64,000 bases of DNA, taken from assembly GCF_900103545.1 (NCBI RefSeq), contig NZ_FNHH01000015.1, positions 31,864 to 95,863 on the forward strand. Reading direction: 5' to 3'. Both the position numbers and the translations under genes were made by a program. This document shows, piece after piece, positions 1 to 6,983 of the stretch. The stretch is from Daejeonella rubra. GTDB taxonomy: Bacteria > Bacteroidota > Bacteroidia > Sphingobacteriales > Sphingobacteriaceae. The notes under the pieces were generated by a model. The model saw only the letters and a list, made by a program, of their open reading frames with translations. It did not search any database and was not told where the DNA came from. Positions within the stretch are counted from its first letter, which is position 1, and the number at the start of each line of letters is the position of its first letter.

Positions 1-782
1 ATATTAACTGGTTCAATTGGATGATACTTACAATTGGTGGTTTTCTTGTAACAGGTGCTGCCAATGGTTTTAATGAAATTATTGAAAAGGATCTGGATAA
101 GTTAATGAGGCGTACTATGGACCGCCCAATTCCATCAGGGAAAATGACGACCGGACAAGCTCTGGTACTGAGTCTTGTAATGGGTATTACCGGAACTTTA
201 ATGTTGGTTAGACTTAATTTCCCAACAGGCGTATTGGCTGTTCTCTCTATATTTTTATATGCCTTTGTGTATACACCAATGAAGAGAAAATCGCCAATTG
301 CTGTTTTTATTGGGGCTTTTCCAGGTGCCTTTCCTCCTCTGATCGGTTATTTTGCTGCTTTCAATGAACCGGAAATATCCTGGATACCAATAATTCTTTT
401 TCTGATTCAATTTGTTTGGCAATTCCCTCATTTCTGGGCCATTGCCTGGGTGCTTGATGAAGATTATCAAAGAGCCGGATTCAGATTGTTACCTACAACA
501 AAACAGGATAAGACCAGTGCTTTTATTACGCTTTTAACTACCATCATTCTGGTACCGGTTAGTCTGATGCCAACAGTATATCTGATGCCGCCTAATGGGC
601 AGGCTTTCGGTGGGAATATATATTTAGTTATTGCTCTGCTTGCAGGAGTATACTTTACATGGAAAGCTGTTTTATTGTACAAGAACAGAGATGTTCCATC
701 GGCCAAAAATCTGATGTATACGTCTTTTTTTTACCTGCCATTGTTGCAGCTGGCTTTATTGTTTGACTTTATTGCAAAATAG
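1..782 (+). CDS. ctaB: Heme O synthase (protoheme IX farnesyltransferase), 5'-truncated by window edge
   Basis: Transfers a farnesyl group to heme b to make heme O for heme-copper oxidases; a polytopic inner-membrane UbiA-family enzyme. The open frame enters at base 3 without a start, and the first internal ATG (base 21) lies just before the first Asp-rich motif, so about 40 N-terminal residues are outside the window. Counted from that ATG, the first motif has N15, D24, D26 and the RTxxRP signature at 31-36; the second motif is DEDYQRAGF at 146-154. Multiple hydrophobic helices follow. It is 6 bp upstream of the oxidase subunit III gene, which fits a role in maturing that oxidase. Family assignment is firm; only the start is missing. 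Confidence 0.93.
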   Translation, partial: INWFNWMILTIGGFLVTGAANGFNEIIEKDLDKLMRRTMDRPIPSGKMTTGQALVLSLVMGITGTLMLVRLNFPTGVLAVLSIFLYAFVYTPMKRKSPIAVFIGAFPGAFPPLIGYFAAFNEPEISWIPIILFLIQFVWQFPHFWAIAWVLDEDYQRAGFRLLPTTKQDKTSAFITLLTTIILVPVSLMPTVYLMPPNGQAFGGNIYLVIALLAGVYFTWKAVLLYKNRDVPSAKNLMYTSFFYLPLLQLALLFDFIAK

Positions 783-788
783 ATTACT

Positions 789-1370
789 ATGGAAATTAAA
801 AATGTACAGGTAGAGGATAGGCAGAATTTTAAAGCAAGAAAATTTTTAATGTGGCTGTTTATTATCTCTTCATTTATGATGTTTGCAGCATTAACGAGCG
901 GATTTATTGTTTATACTGAAGGTAATGCTGAACGTGGCATTAAGGTTCTGCTGCCTAAAGCATTTATGTATAGCACACTAATCATTATTGTGAGTAGCAT
1001 TACTATGCATTTGGCATACCTCTCTGCACAAAAACTACAATTTGGGAAGCAAAAGCTTTTCATCGCATTAACTATTTTACTTGCCATTGCATTCTTTTAT
1101 AGTCAATTTTCTGCATGGCAGGTTTTGTATGAATCGGGCGCTTATTTTGTCAACTATAATGCCTCCCAGTCATTTATTTACGTGTTTTCTGGTGCGCATT
1201 TGTTGCATATTATTGCTGGTATATTTATGTTGATTTATGCTCTGATAGGCAAAATTCGCAATATTCCACAGGTGCGTAATATCTTTCGCATGGAAGTGAC
1301 ATCCATTTTTTGGCATTTTATAGATATCCTATGGATTTATCTATATGTTTTCTTACTTTTGAATCAATAA
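789..1370 (+). CDS. Cytochrome c oxidase subunit III family protein (first copy)
   Basis: Heme-copper oxidase subunit III family, 193 residues, about five membrane helices. The C-terminal block FWHFIDILWIYLYVF matches the WHFVDxVW signature of subunit III; an internal FSGAHLLHIIAG segment is also typical. It follows heme O synthase by 6 bp and precedes a second, longer subunit III gene by 23 bp, an arrangement common in Bacteroidota where two subunit III-like proteins are encoded in tandem. The catalytic subunits I and II are not in the window and presumably lie upstream. This shorter copy may be an accessory rather than the main subunit III. Confidence 0.88.
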   Translation: MEIKNVQVEDRQNFKARKFLMWLFIISSFMMFAALTSGFIVYTEGNAERGIKVLLPKAFMYSTLIIIVSSITMHLAYLSAQKLQFGKQKLFIALTILLAIAFFYSQFSAWQVLYESGAYFVNYNASQSFIYVFSGAHLLHIIAGIFMLIYALIGKIRNIPQVRNIFRMEVTSIFWHFIDILWIYLYVFLLLNQ

Positions 1371-1393
1371 TAAATCAAAATACCATTGTTTAA

Positions 1394-2083
1394 ATGAGTA
1401 CTACTGTATCAAAATTAGATGAATTAAAAACTGACGCCTGGAGTGGCGGAAAGTCGCCTTTTGCTGTAGAATATGGAAAACTGATGATGTGGTTTTTCCT
1501 TTTGTCAGATGCATTTACATTTTCAGCATTTCTAATCTATTATGGAGCCCAACGCTTCAGTAAAATTAGCTGGCCTGACCCTGATGTAGTGTTTCAATCT
1601 ATACCGGGTATTGCAGATCATGGTTTTCCGCTTGTTTTTGTGGGTATCATGACCTTTATCCTTATTATGAGCTCTGTAACTATGGTGCTTGCTGTAGAAG
1701 CCGGACATCGTAATTCAAAGAAAGAGGTTGTGTGGTGGATGGTGGCTACCATTATTGGTGGAATGATGTTCCTTGGATGTCAGGCATTAGAGTGGTCACA
1801 CCTGCATCATGAAGGATATTGGTGGGGAAGTTTCCCGGCCTCCTATACCGGAGTTGATACGGTTGGCGCACTGCAATTTGCTAACCTTTTCTTTACGATT
1901 ACAGGCTTTCATGGTTTTCACGTATTTACCGGAGTTGTCATAAATATTATTATTCTGTTAATGGTAATCGGAAATGTTTTCCAGAAAAGCGGAAGCTATC
2001 TGATGGTTGAAAAAGTTGGTTTGTACTGGCACTTTGTAGACCTTGTTTGGGTATTCGTATTTACTTTTTTCTATTTAGTTTAA
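1394..2083 (+). CDS. Cytochrome c oxidase subunit III (second copy)
   Basis: Integral membrane subunit of an aa3/caa3-type heme-copper oxidase, 229 residues. It carries the subunit III hallmarks GFHGFHVFTG and, near the C-terminus, YWHFVDLVWVFVF. It is longer and closer to the canonical family than the preceding 193-residue paralogue. It lies between that gene and the subunit IV gene with short spacers (23 and 21 bp), so the three are very probably co-transcribed. Start ATG at 1394 gives an N-terminal cytosolic tail of about 30 residues before the first helix. Confidence 0.9.
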   Translation: MSTTVSKLDELKTDAWSGGKSPFAVEYGKLMMWFFLLSDAFTFSAFLIYYGAQRFSKISWPDPDVVFQSIPGIADHGFPLVFVGIMTFILIMSSVTMVLAVEAGHRNSKKEVVWWMVATIIGGMMFLGCQALEWSHLHHEGYWWGSFPASYTGVDTVGALQFANLFFTITGFHGFHVFTGVVINIIILLMVIGNVFQKSGSYLMVEKVGLYWHFVDLVWVFVFTFFYLV

Positions 2084-2104
2084 AATCCTGATAATCGATA
2101 TATA

Positions 2105-2446
2105 ATGTCAGCAGAACACACACACGATGAGCATGCAGCAGAGCATGAGGGAATGACCAAGAAAAAGATCTGGCAGGTCTTCTTTTACCTATTAGGGATA
2201 ACAGCTGTTGAATTCTTCATAGCTCTTTACATGATACCTAAGGGTTTGATAGGACACGGAATTGGTAACTTTGCTTATATCGCTCTAACGCTTGTTAAGG
2301 CATTCTACATAGTTGCATATTTTATGCACCTTAAGTTTGAAAAATTTGCCCTGAAAACTGGAATAACTGTTTCGTTAATTTTCATCATCTATTTTATTGT
2401 ATTGATGCTAATTGAAGGCTCTTACCAGTTTGTTCAAATGAATTAA
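2105..2446 (+). CDS. Cytochrome c oxidase subunit IV (prokaryotic type)
   Basis: Small accessory subunit of the terminal oxidase, 113 residues. The N-terminal 15 residues contain four histidines (EHTHDEHAAEHEG), followed by three membrane helices with the family-like block ALTLVKAFYIVAYFMHLKFE between the second and third. The stop TAA shares its last base with the ATG of the downstream SCO gene (TAATG), indicating translational coupling. The function of this subunit is only broadly known; assembly or stability of the oxidase is the usual view. The His-rich head could bind metal, but that is inference. Confidence 0.85.
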   Translation: MSAEHTHDEHAAEHEGMTKKKIWQVFFYLLGITAVEFFIALYMIPKGLIGHGIGNFAYIALTLVKAFYIVAYFMHLKFEKFALKTGITVSLIFIIYFIVLMLIEGSYQFVQMN

Positions 2447-3153
2447 TGAGTTTACCCTCATTTCCTATAAAAAAGGTCCTGGTATTGCTGATACTTTTGG
2501 CAGTACCAGGAACTTTATATTATCTGCTAAAGGAAAAGGGCCAGAATCGCTATCGTCCTTTACCTATTTATGGTACGAAACAGGTAGCAAAAACCTTCCA
2601 CATTAAACGTCGAAAACAGATTCCGGATACTATTTATCATGTGGTGCGTGATTTTAAGTTTCTGAATCAAAATTCTGACTCCATAAGTTTTCCGGCCGAT
2701 AGTAATCAAATCACAGTTGTTAATTTCTTTTATACCCGTTGTCCCGTTTTTTGTCTTGGAATGAATAAGGAGATGGCCCGGGTTGCAAAGATCTACAACA
2801 ACAACAGGTTGATGCGATTTATTTCGATAAGTGTTGATCCTGAAAATGATAGCCCATCTGTACTAGCTGAATATAGTAAGCCCTTTGTTGCTGAAAATAA
2901 AAAGTGGGATTTCCTGACCGGCGATAAGGAGCTTATTTACTCTATTGCTAAGAATGATTTCCTTGTAGATGCTATTCAGGATACTTCAAATAAGCAAAAT
3001 ATAATTCACAGTCCCATGCTTATCCTAATTGATCCGCAAAAGAGAATCAGAGGATATTACGATTCCAGTCGCGGACAGGATCAGGTTAATTTACTGATTG
3101 ATGAAATAAAAGTCCTGATTACAGAAGAATTACGAAGTATCAAGGATCGTTAA
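2446..3153 (+). CDS. SCO1/SenC family copper chaperone
   Basis: Thioredoxin-fold protein that delivers copper to the CuA site of cytochrome oxidase. 235 residues: an N-terminal membrane anchor (about 9-27), then the periplasmic domain. The copper ligands are visible as C99 and C103 (CPVFC) and H188 in IIHSPM; the surrounding FFYTRCP and SISVDPENDSP blocks are typical. It overlaps the subunit IV stop by one base, so the two are likely translated together. All family-defining residues are present. Confidence 0.92.
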   Translation: MSLPSFPIKKVLVLLILLAVPGTLYYLLKEKGQNRYRPLPIYGTKQVAKTFHIKRRKQIPDTIYHVVRDFKFLNQNSDSISFPADSNQITVVNFFYTRCPVFCLGMNKEMARVAKIYNNNRLMRFISISVDPENDSPSVLAEYSKPFVAENKKWDFLTGDKELIYSIAKNDFLVDAIQDTSNKQNIIHSPMLILIDPQKRIRGYYDSSRGQDQVNLLIDEIKVLITEELRSIKDR

Positions 3154-3177
3154 TTTCTAGTTATTATACACAAGAGT

Positions 3178-3717
3178 ATGAATGATAAATTTATTGCAAG
3201 GCTAATAACAGGTGTTTCTATTTTTGTTTTAATTGTTGTGGTTATTCTGCAGAGTAATGTTCTCAATATTTTTCCTGATAAATCTGCAATCCCATCCTGG
3301 GTATTTTTCCTTCCGAAGTTCAATGCAATGGTTAATGGTACATGCAGTATCCTGCTGCTGCTTTCTTTGTATTTTATAAAACGAAAGGATATTCCAACCC
3401 ACAAGAAACTAAACATATTAACTTTTATTTTGTCTTCGCTATTTTTAGTATCCTATATTATTTTTCATGCTACCGGTATTAAAACCACGTACGGTGGAGA
3501 GGGAATTATCCGTTCAGTATATTATTTTATTCTCATAAGCCATATCATTCTTGCAGCTGTGGTTTTGCCGCTGGTATTGTTTAGTTTTCAAAAGGGACTT
3601 CAAATGCAGGTTGCAGCTCATAAAAAACTTGTTCGCTGGACCTATCCTATTTGGTTATATGTTACAGTTACAGGTGTTATTGTTTATCTGATGATATCAC
3701 CTTATTATACGTTTTAA
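3178..3717 (+). CDS. DUF420 (CtaM-like) oxidase maturation membrane protein
   Basis: 179 residues with about five membrane helices. Histidines occur at helix ends in THKK, FHAT, SHIILA and AHKK contexts, the pattern that defines DUF420 and suggests heme ligation. The Firmicute homologue CtaM (YozB) is needed for activity of heme A/O-containing oxidases. Placement 24 bp after the SCO gene and at the end of an oxidase cluster supports the same role here. The assignment to DUF420 is by motif and context. The exact biochemical activity of the family is not settled. Confidence 0.85.
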   Translation: MNDKFIARLITGVSIFVLIVVVILQSNVLNIFPDKSAIPSWVFFLPKFNAMVNGTCSILLLLSLYFIKRKDIPTHKKLNILTFILSSLFLVSYIIFHATGIKTTYGGEGIIRSVYYFILISHIILAAVVLPLVLFSFQKGLQMQVAAHKKLVRWTYPIWLYVTVTGVIVYLMISPYYTF

Positions 3718-3723
3718 ATACTT

Positions 3724-3743
3724 TGTCTGAATAGCGTCAGACA
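3724..3743 (+). promoter_or_regulatory. Inverted repeat after the DUF420 gene
   Basis: TGTCTGA and TCAGACA form a perfect 7-bp inverted repeat with a 6-bp spacer, starting 6 bp after the DUF420 stop. No T-run follows, so it is not a standard intrinsic terminator. It may be a transcript-end hairpin or an operator for the next small gene. Confidence 0.3.
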
Positions 3744-3798
3744 TGAACTTAAAACCGATGATTCTCTCACAGAAATGTGTTTGTATTTCGATTTACCT

Positions 3799-3806
3799 TA
3801 TCTTTG
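3799..3806 (+). promoter_or_regulatory. Bacteroidota -7 promoter element before the CxxC protein gene
   Basis: TATCTTTG matches the TAnnTTTG -7 consensus of Bacteroidota sigma factors exactly. A TTTG at 3780-3783 is a possible -33 element, but the 15-bp spacing is short. The element ends only 4 bp before the ATG at 3811, so a transcript from it would be leaderless or nearly so. Confidence 0.4.
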
Positions 3807-3810
3807 TAGT

Positions 3811-4086
3811 ATGAGAACTTTTAAAATAATTCTTGTCGGCTTTATATTAATATTTTCTGCGCTGAGTTCATTAGAAGTATCTGCACAATGCTCTATGTGT
3901 ACCCTAAATGCTGAAAATTCTGTTCAAAATGGTAATACAGAAGGTAAGGGACTAAACAATGGTATTCTATATCTTCTGGCAGCACCTTATCTGGCTATAG
4001 CTGGGGTAGGATTTCTTTGGTATAAGAAATACAGACGGAAAAGCGTTAGTATGAATATTAAGGACAGCAAGATTAATTTGAATTAG
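3811..4086 (+). CDS. Small secreted/membrane CxxC protein of unknown function
   Basis: 91 residues from ATG 3811. An in-frame ATG at 3775 is less likely because the -7 element TATCTTTG lies between the two, and the signal peptide begins at MRTFK. Layout: signal peptide (about 1-25, ending in VSAQ), a CSMC motif immediately after it, a polar linker, one hydrophobic helix (LLAAPYLAIAGVGFLW) and a basic tail. The mature protein would therefore present a CxxC at its extracytoplasmic N-terminus. I do not recognise the family. Position directly after SCO and DUF420 genes suggests a thiol or metal role in oxidase assembly, which is inference only. Confidence 0.7.
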   Translation: MRTFKIILVGFILIFSALSSLEVSAQCSMCTLNAENSVQNGNTEGKGLNNGILYLLAAPYLAIAGVGFLWYKKYRRKSVSMNIKDSKINLN

Positions 4087-4141
4087 GATTCCTGTTCGTG
4101 TTTCTTTAAGCCTTTTTTATTTTTCAATATCCCTATCTTCT

Positions 4142-4549
4142 ATGGCAAAAACATCAAAATTTGAAGCTATAGTGAAGGCAAAATGTCCACGATGCAGAAG
4201 GGGCAATATATTTTCCGGTTCACTATATGGCTTGAATCTTCAGACAACAAATGAAAATTGTTCTCATTGCGGTATGCGGTTTGAAGTTGAGCCTGGCTAT
4301 TTTTACGGCGCCATGTATGTAAGTTATGCCTTTGTTGTAGGTGAAATGTTAAACGTGGGTCTGCTAACCTATCTGATAACTGGTAATGATAAATCCCCAT
4401 GGTTATACATTACAGCGATATTGCTTTCTATTTTAGTACTTACCCCGGTTAATTACCGGTATTCTAAGGTTTTCCTACTTCATTTATTAACGCCTAAAAT
4501 TAAGTATAACCCTGAATACGATACTGATGATAAAATCCGAAACATTTAA
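4142..4549 (+). CDS. DUF983 zinc-ribbon membrane protein
   Basis: 135 residues. The N-terminal part has two CxxC knuckles (CPRC and CSHC, the latter followed by GMRFEVEPGYFYGAMY), typical of a DUF983 zinc ribbon, and the C-terminal half has two membrane helices. DUF983 genes are often found near cytochrome oxidase genes in several phyla, and here it follows the oxidase cluster, but the function is unknown. Its last 23 bp overlap the start of the DUF2461 gene. Confidence 0.8.
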   Translation: MAKTSKFEAIVKAKCPRCRRGNIFSGSLYGLNLQTTNENCSHCGMRFEVEPGYFYGAMYVSYAFVVGEMLNVGLLTYLITGNDKSPWLYITAILLSILVLTPVNYRYSKVFLLHLLTPKIKYNPEYDTDDKIRNI

Positions 4550-5189
4550 TTTTTTAAATGATTTAGCTGCGAATAATAACCGTGACTGGTTTCTTGTAAA
4601 TAAGGGGAGGCATGATGATGCTCGTACAAATGTTCTTGAATTCGCAGGTGAAGTTATAACAGGACTGTCTAAATTTGACCATACCATACCTTCAGGCTTA
4701 GATCCAAAAGACTGTGTAATGAGAATATACAGGGATGTTCGTTTCAGCAAGGAAAAAACTCCTTATAAGAGTAATTTCGGTGCTGGTTTTTCACAAAACG
4801 GCAAGAAATTTAATGGTCCGGGGTACTATTTGCATATACATCCTGAAGGATCTTTCATAGCAGGTGGCTGCTGGATGCCCGAAGCTGATCTTCTGAAGGC
4901 TATCAGACAGGAAATTGATTATAACGGGAGCGACTTTCGGGCAATCATTGAAGACCCTTCATTTATAAAGTATTATGGGAAGCCCGAATCTGAATATAAA
5001 CTTAAAACATGTCCCAAGGGCTATGATTCAGATCATCCTGAAATAGAATACCTGAAACTAAAAAGTTTTACATTTAGCCATATGCTTAGCAGGGCAGAAC
5101 TTACAAATTCTGGTGCTGTTGAACAGGTGGTAAATGGATTTGCAAAGTTGAACCCCTTTATTGCATTTTTGAGGAATGCCATTTCATAA
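4527..5189 (+). CDS. DUF2461 family protein
   Basis: 220 residues, soluble. The family-typical blocks NNNRDWFLVNK near the N-terminus, MRIYRDVRFSKEKTPYK around residue 75 and GGGxYLHI-like GPGYYLHIHPEG around 105 are visible. Function of the family is not known. It overlaps the preceding DUF983 gene by 23 bp and ends 10 bp before the OmpA-lipoprotein start, so the three are likely one transcript. Confidence 0.82.
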   Translation: MIKSETFNFLNDLAANNNRDWFLVNKGRHDDARTNVLEFAGEVITGLSKFDHTIPSGLDPKDCVMRIYRDVRFSKEKTPYKSNFGAGFSQNGKKFNGPGYYLHIHPEGSFIAGGCWMPEADLLKAIRQEIDYNGSDFRAIIEDPSFIKYYGKPESEYKLKTCPKGYDSDHPEIEYLKLKSFTFSHMLSRAELTNSGAVEQVVNGFAKLNPFIAFLRNAIS

Positions 5190-5199
5190 AACTATTTGT

Positions 5200-6039
5200 A
5201 TGAGAAAATTATTTATCCCTGCTCTTGCTCTTTTCTTAGTTAGCTTATTAGCTTCCTGTGTTGTTATGTCACCTAAGAAGTTAAATACCTTATTAGCTCA
5301 GAAAGACTCCCTATCTCTGGGCTGGGAAGCTTCAAAAAATAAGGTAAGCACATTGGAGGGCGAGATAGTAAGTTTAAGATCTGATAGTGCAATACTAAAT
5401 GCCAGGATCTCTGATCTTGAATCAAAATTAAAAGGACTGGATGATAGTTATACCTCCTTGCGTTCAAATACATCTTCTGAAATACGGAAGCTTGCTGATG
5501 ATTTGAAAAAGCGTGAAGCCCGTTTAAAGGAAGTTGAAGATATCTTGCGTAAAAGAGATGAAGCAACAAATGCTCTTAAAAACAAGCTGCAGAAGGCATT
5601 ATTAGGATTTCAGCAGAGTGGACTAAGTGTGGACATCCGTAATGGAAAGGTCTATGTTTCTTTAACAGATAAGTTGTTGTTTAGTAGTGGTAGCATAATC
5701 ATTGATGATAAAGGGAAGCTTGCATTGCAGGAACTTGCCAAAGTCTTAAAAACGCAGCCAGAAATCAATATCTCAGTTGAGGGCCATACGGATAATCAGC
5801 GTGTGGTAAACCTTGGACAGATCAAGGATAATTGGGATCTAAGTGTACTAAGGGCAACCTCAGTGGTAAGATTCTTAACAGAGACTGAAAAGATAGAGCA
5901 TAATAGAATAACAGCCACGGGTAAAGGGGAATATCAGCCAATAGAGGAAGGCACAAGTGCAGATATCAGAAGCCGTAACAGACGCATAGAGATCGTATTG
6001 TCTCCAAAGCTGGATGAACTATATAATCTTATTAAGTAG
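5200..6039 (+). CDS. OmpA-family peptidoglycan-binding lipoprotein
   Basis: 279 residues from ATG 5200; the in-frame ATG at 5176 lies inside the previous gene and would put eight extra residues before the signal peptide. Signal peptide ends in a lipobox LLASC (Cys at about 20). Residues about 30-130 are a long heptad-rich coiled coil; residues about 150-275 are the OmpA C-terminal domain with VEGHTDNQRV and the end motif NRRIEIVLSP. It probably tethers the outer membrane to peptidoglycan. A strong terminator follows, which ends the plus-strand unit. Confidence 0.9.
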   Translation: MRKLFIPALALFLVSLLASCVVMSPKKLNTLLAQKDSLSLGWEASKNKVSTLEGEIVSLRSDSAILNARISDLESKLKGLDDSYTSLRSNTSSEIRKLADDLKKREARLKEVEDILRKRDEATNALKNKLQKALLGFQQSGLSVDIRNGKVYVSLTDKLLFSSGSIIIDDKGKLALQELAKVLKTQPEINISVEGHTDNQRVVNLGQIKDNWDLSVLRATSVVRFLTETEKIEHNRITATGKGEYQPIEEGTSADIRSRNRRIEIVLSPKLDELYNLIK

Positions 6040-6063
6040 TGTTTATTTAAAGCTATGCGTATT

Positions 6064-6088
6064 GCCGGAGTTTTGCTCCGGCTTTTTT
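6064..6088 (+). terminator. Intrinsic terminator after the OmpA lipoprotein gene
   Basis: Perfect 7-bp stem GCCGGAG / CTCCGGC with a TTTTG loop, followed at once by six T residues on the plus strand. It lies 24 bp after the OmpA stop, directly before the convergent rfbC stop. The minus-strand side has no T-run. Confidence 0.85.
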
Positions 6089-6089
6089 G

Positions 6090-6632
6090 TTAAAAAGAAA
6101 GATCTTTAAATAGGGGTAAAGTTTGATCTTTTTCTGATAATATCATTTCATCTTGTGAAATTACCCAATCTATGTTCAGTTCAGGATCATTCCAAAGCAC
6201 GCCAAATTCAGATGATTTATTATAAAGCCCCGAAACTTTATAAGTAAAGATCGTGTCATTTTCAAGAGTTACGAAGCCATGTAAAAATCCTGGCGGAACC
6301 CAAAGCATCTGATTGGTATCTCCGCTTAGCTCAATAGCCAAATGCTGTCCATAAGTTTCAGAATCCTTTCTTATATCAACAGCAACATCCAAAACTCTTC
6401 CATGAATTACACGAACAAGTTTCCCCTGGGCATGAGGGTCTGCCTGTGCATGCAGACCTCTTAAGGTTCCTTTTTGCGAGAGAGACTGATTATCCTGAAC
6501 GAAATCGACATGAATACCTGCCTCATCAAAGCATTTCTTATTATAGCTTTCAAAAAAATAACCACGGTCATCTTTCCAGATCTTTGGTTCTACAATTAAA
6601 AGACCCTTTATTTTTGTTGTTATAAAGTTCAT
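6090..6632 (-). CDS. rfbC: dTDP-4-dehydrorhamnose 3,5-epimerase
   Basis: RmlC cupin epimerase that converts dTDP-4-keto-6-deoxyglucose to dTDP-4-keto-L-rhamnose; cytosolic homodimer. 180 residues, full family length. Visible motifs: FVQDNQSLS, TLRGLHAQ with the catalytic-site His, PHAQGKLV, VDIRKDS and VPPGFLHGF. The rfbA, rfbB and rfbD partners are not adjacent, so this is an orphan copy or the other genes are elsewhere. Its ATG overlaps the stop of the upstream DUF4286 gene (ATGA), so the two are translationally coupled. A related 3-only epimerase cannot be excluded. Confidence 0.9.
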   Translation of the reverse strand: MNFITTKIKGLLIVEPKIWKDDRGYFFESYNKKCFDEAGIHVDFVQDNQSLSQKGTLRGLHAQADPHAQGKLVRVIHGRVLDVAVDIRKDSETYGQHLAIELSGDTNQMLWVPPGFLHGFVTLENDTIFTYKVSGLYNKSSEFGVLWNDPELNIDWVISQDEMILSEKDQTLPLFKDLSF

Positions 6633-6937
6633 TGATTGTCAATAAAATCCATTACCGTTTGGAATGCTACAAGTTTATTATTGAATTGTTCAGGAGTGCT
6701 GGCCTGAATTAAGCGCTCATGTATTTGTCGGAATTCGTTCAGTTTTTCTAATGAATCCGAAATATACTGAATACAATAGGTAACGCCTTCATTTGGGGAG
6801 TCCACTACTTTTAGCATGCGGTTAGATACAAAACATCCAGTATTCATTACATCCGGGATCTGTTTTGTCTTGATCCAATTCAACCACTCATTATGGATTT
6901 CATCATCCAGAATTATGGTTACATTATATAATATCAT
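6629..6937 (-). CDS. DUF4286 family protein
   Basis: 102 residues, soluble, beginning MILYNVTIILDDEIHNEWLNW, which fits the DUF4286 ferredoxin-like small proteins common in Bacteroidota. No catalytic residues are recognisable. It overlaps the downstream rfbC start by 4 bp. It is 46 bp from the upstream TPR gene, so all three minus-strand genes may share a transcript. Function unknown. Confidence 0.75.
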   Translation of the reverse strand: MILYNVTIILDDEIHNEWLNWIKTKQIPDVMNTGCFVSNRMLKVVDSPNEGVTYCIQYISDSLEKLNEFRQIHERLIQASTPEQFNNKLVAFQTVMDFIDNQ

Positions 6938-6983
6938 GTTGCGAATATAGGAATAGGGATTTATAATTTAAGGCTGTATGCCT

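Noticed and set aside
6090..6632. rfbC as the edge of an O-antigen cluster
   Set aside because: Neighbours on both sides are unrelated, and no other sugar-nucleotide or glycosyltransferase genes are present.
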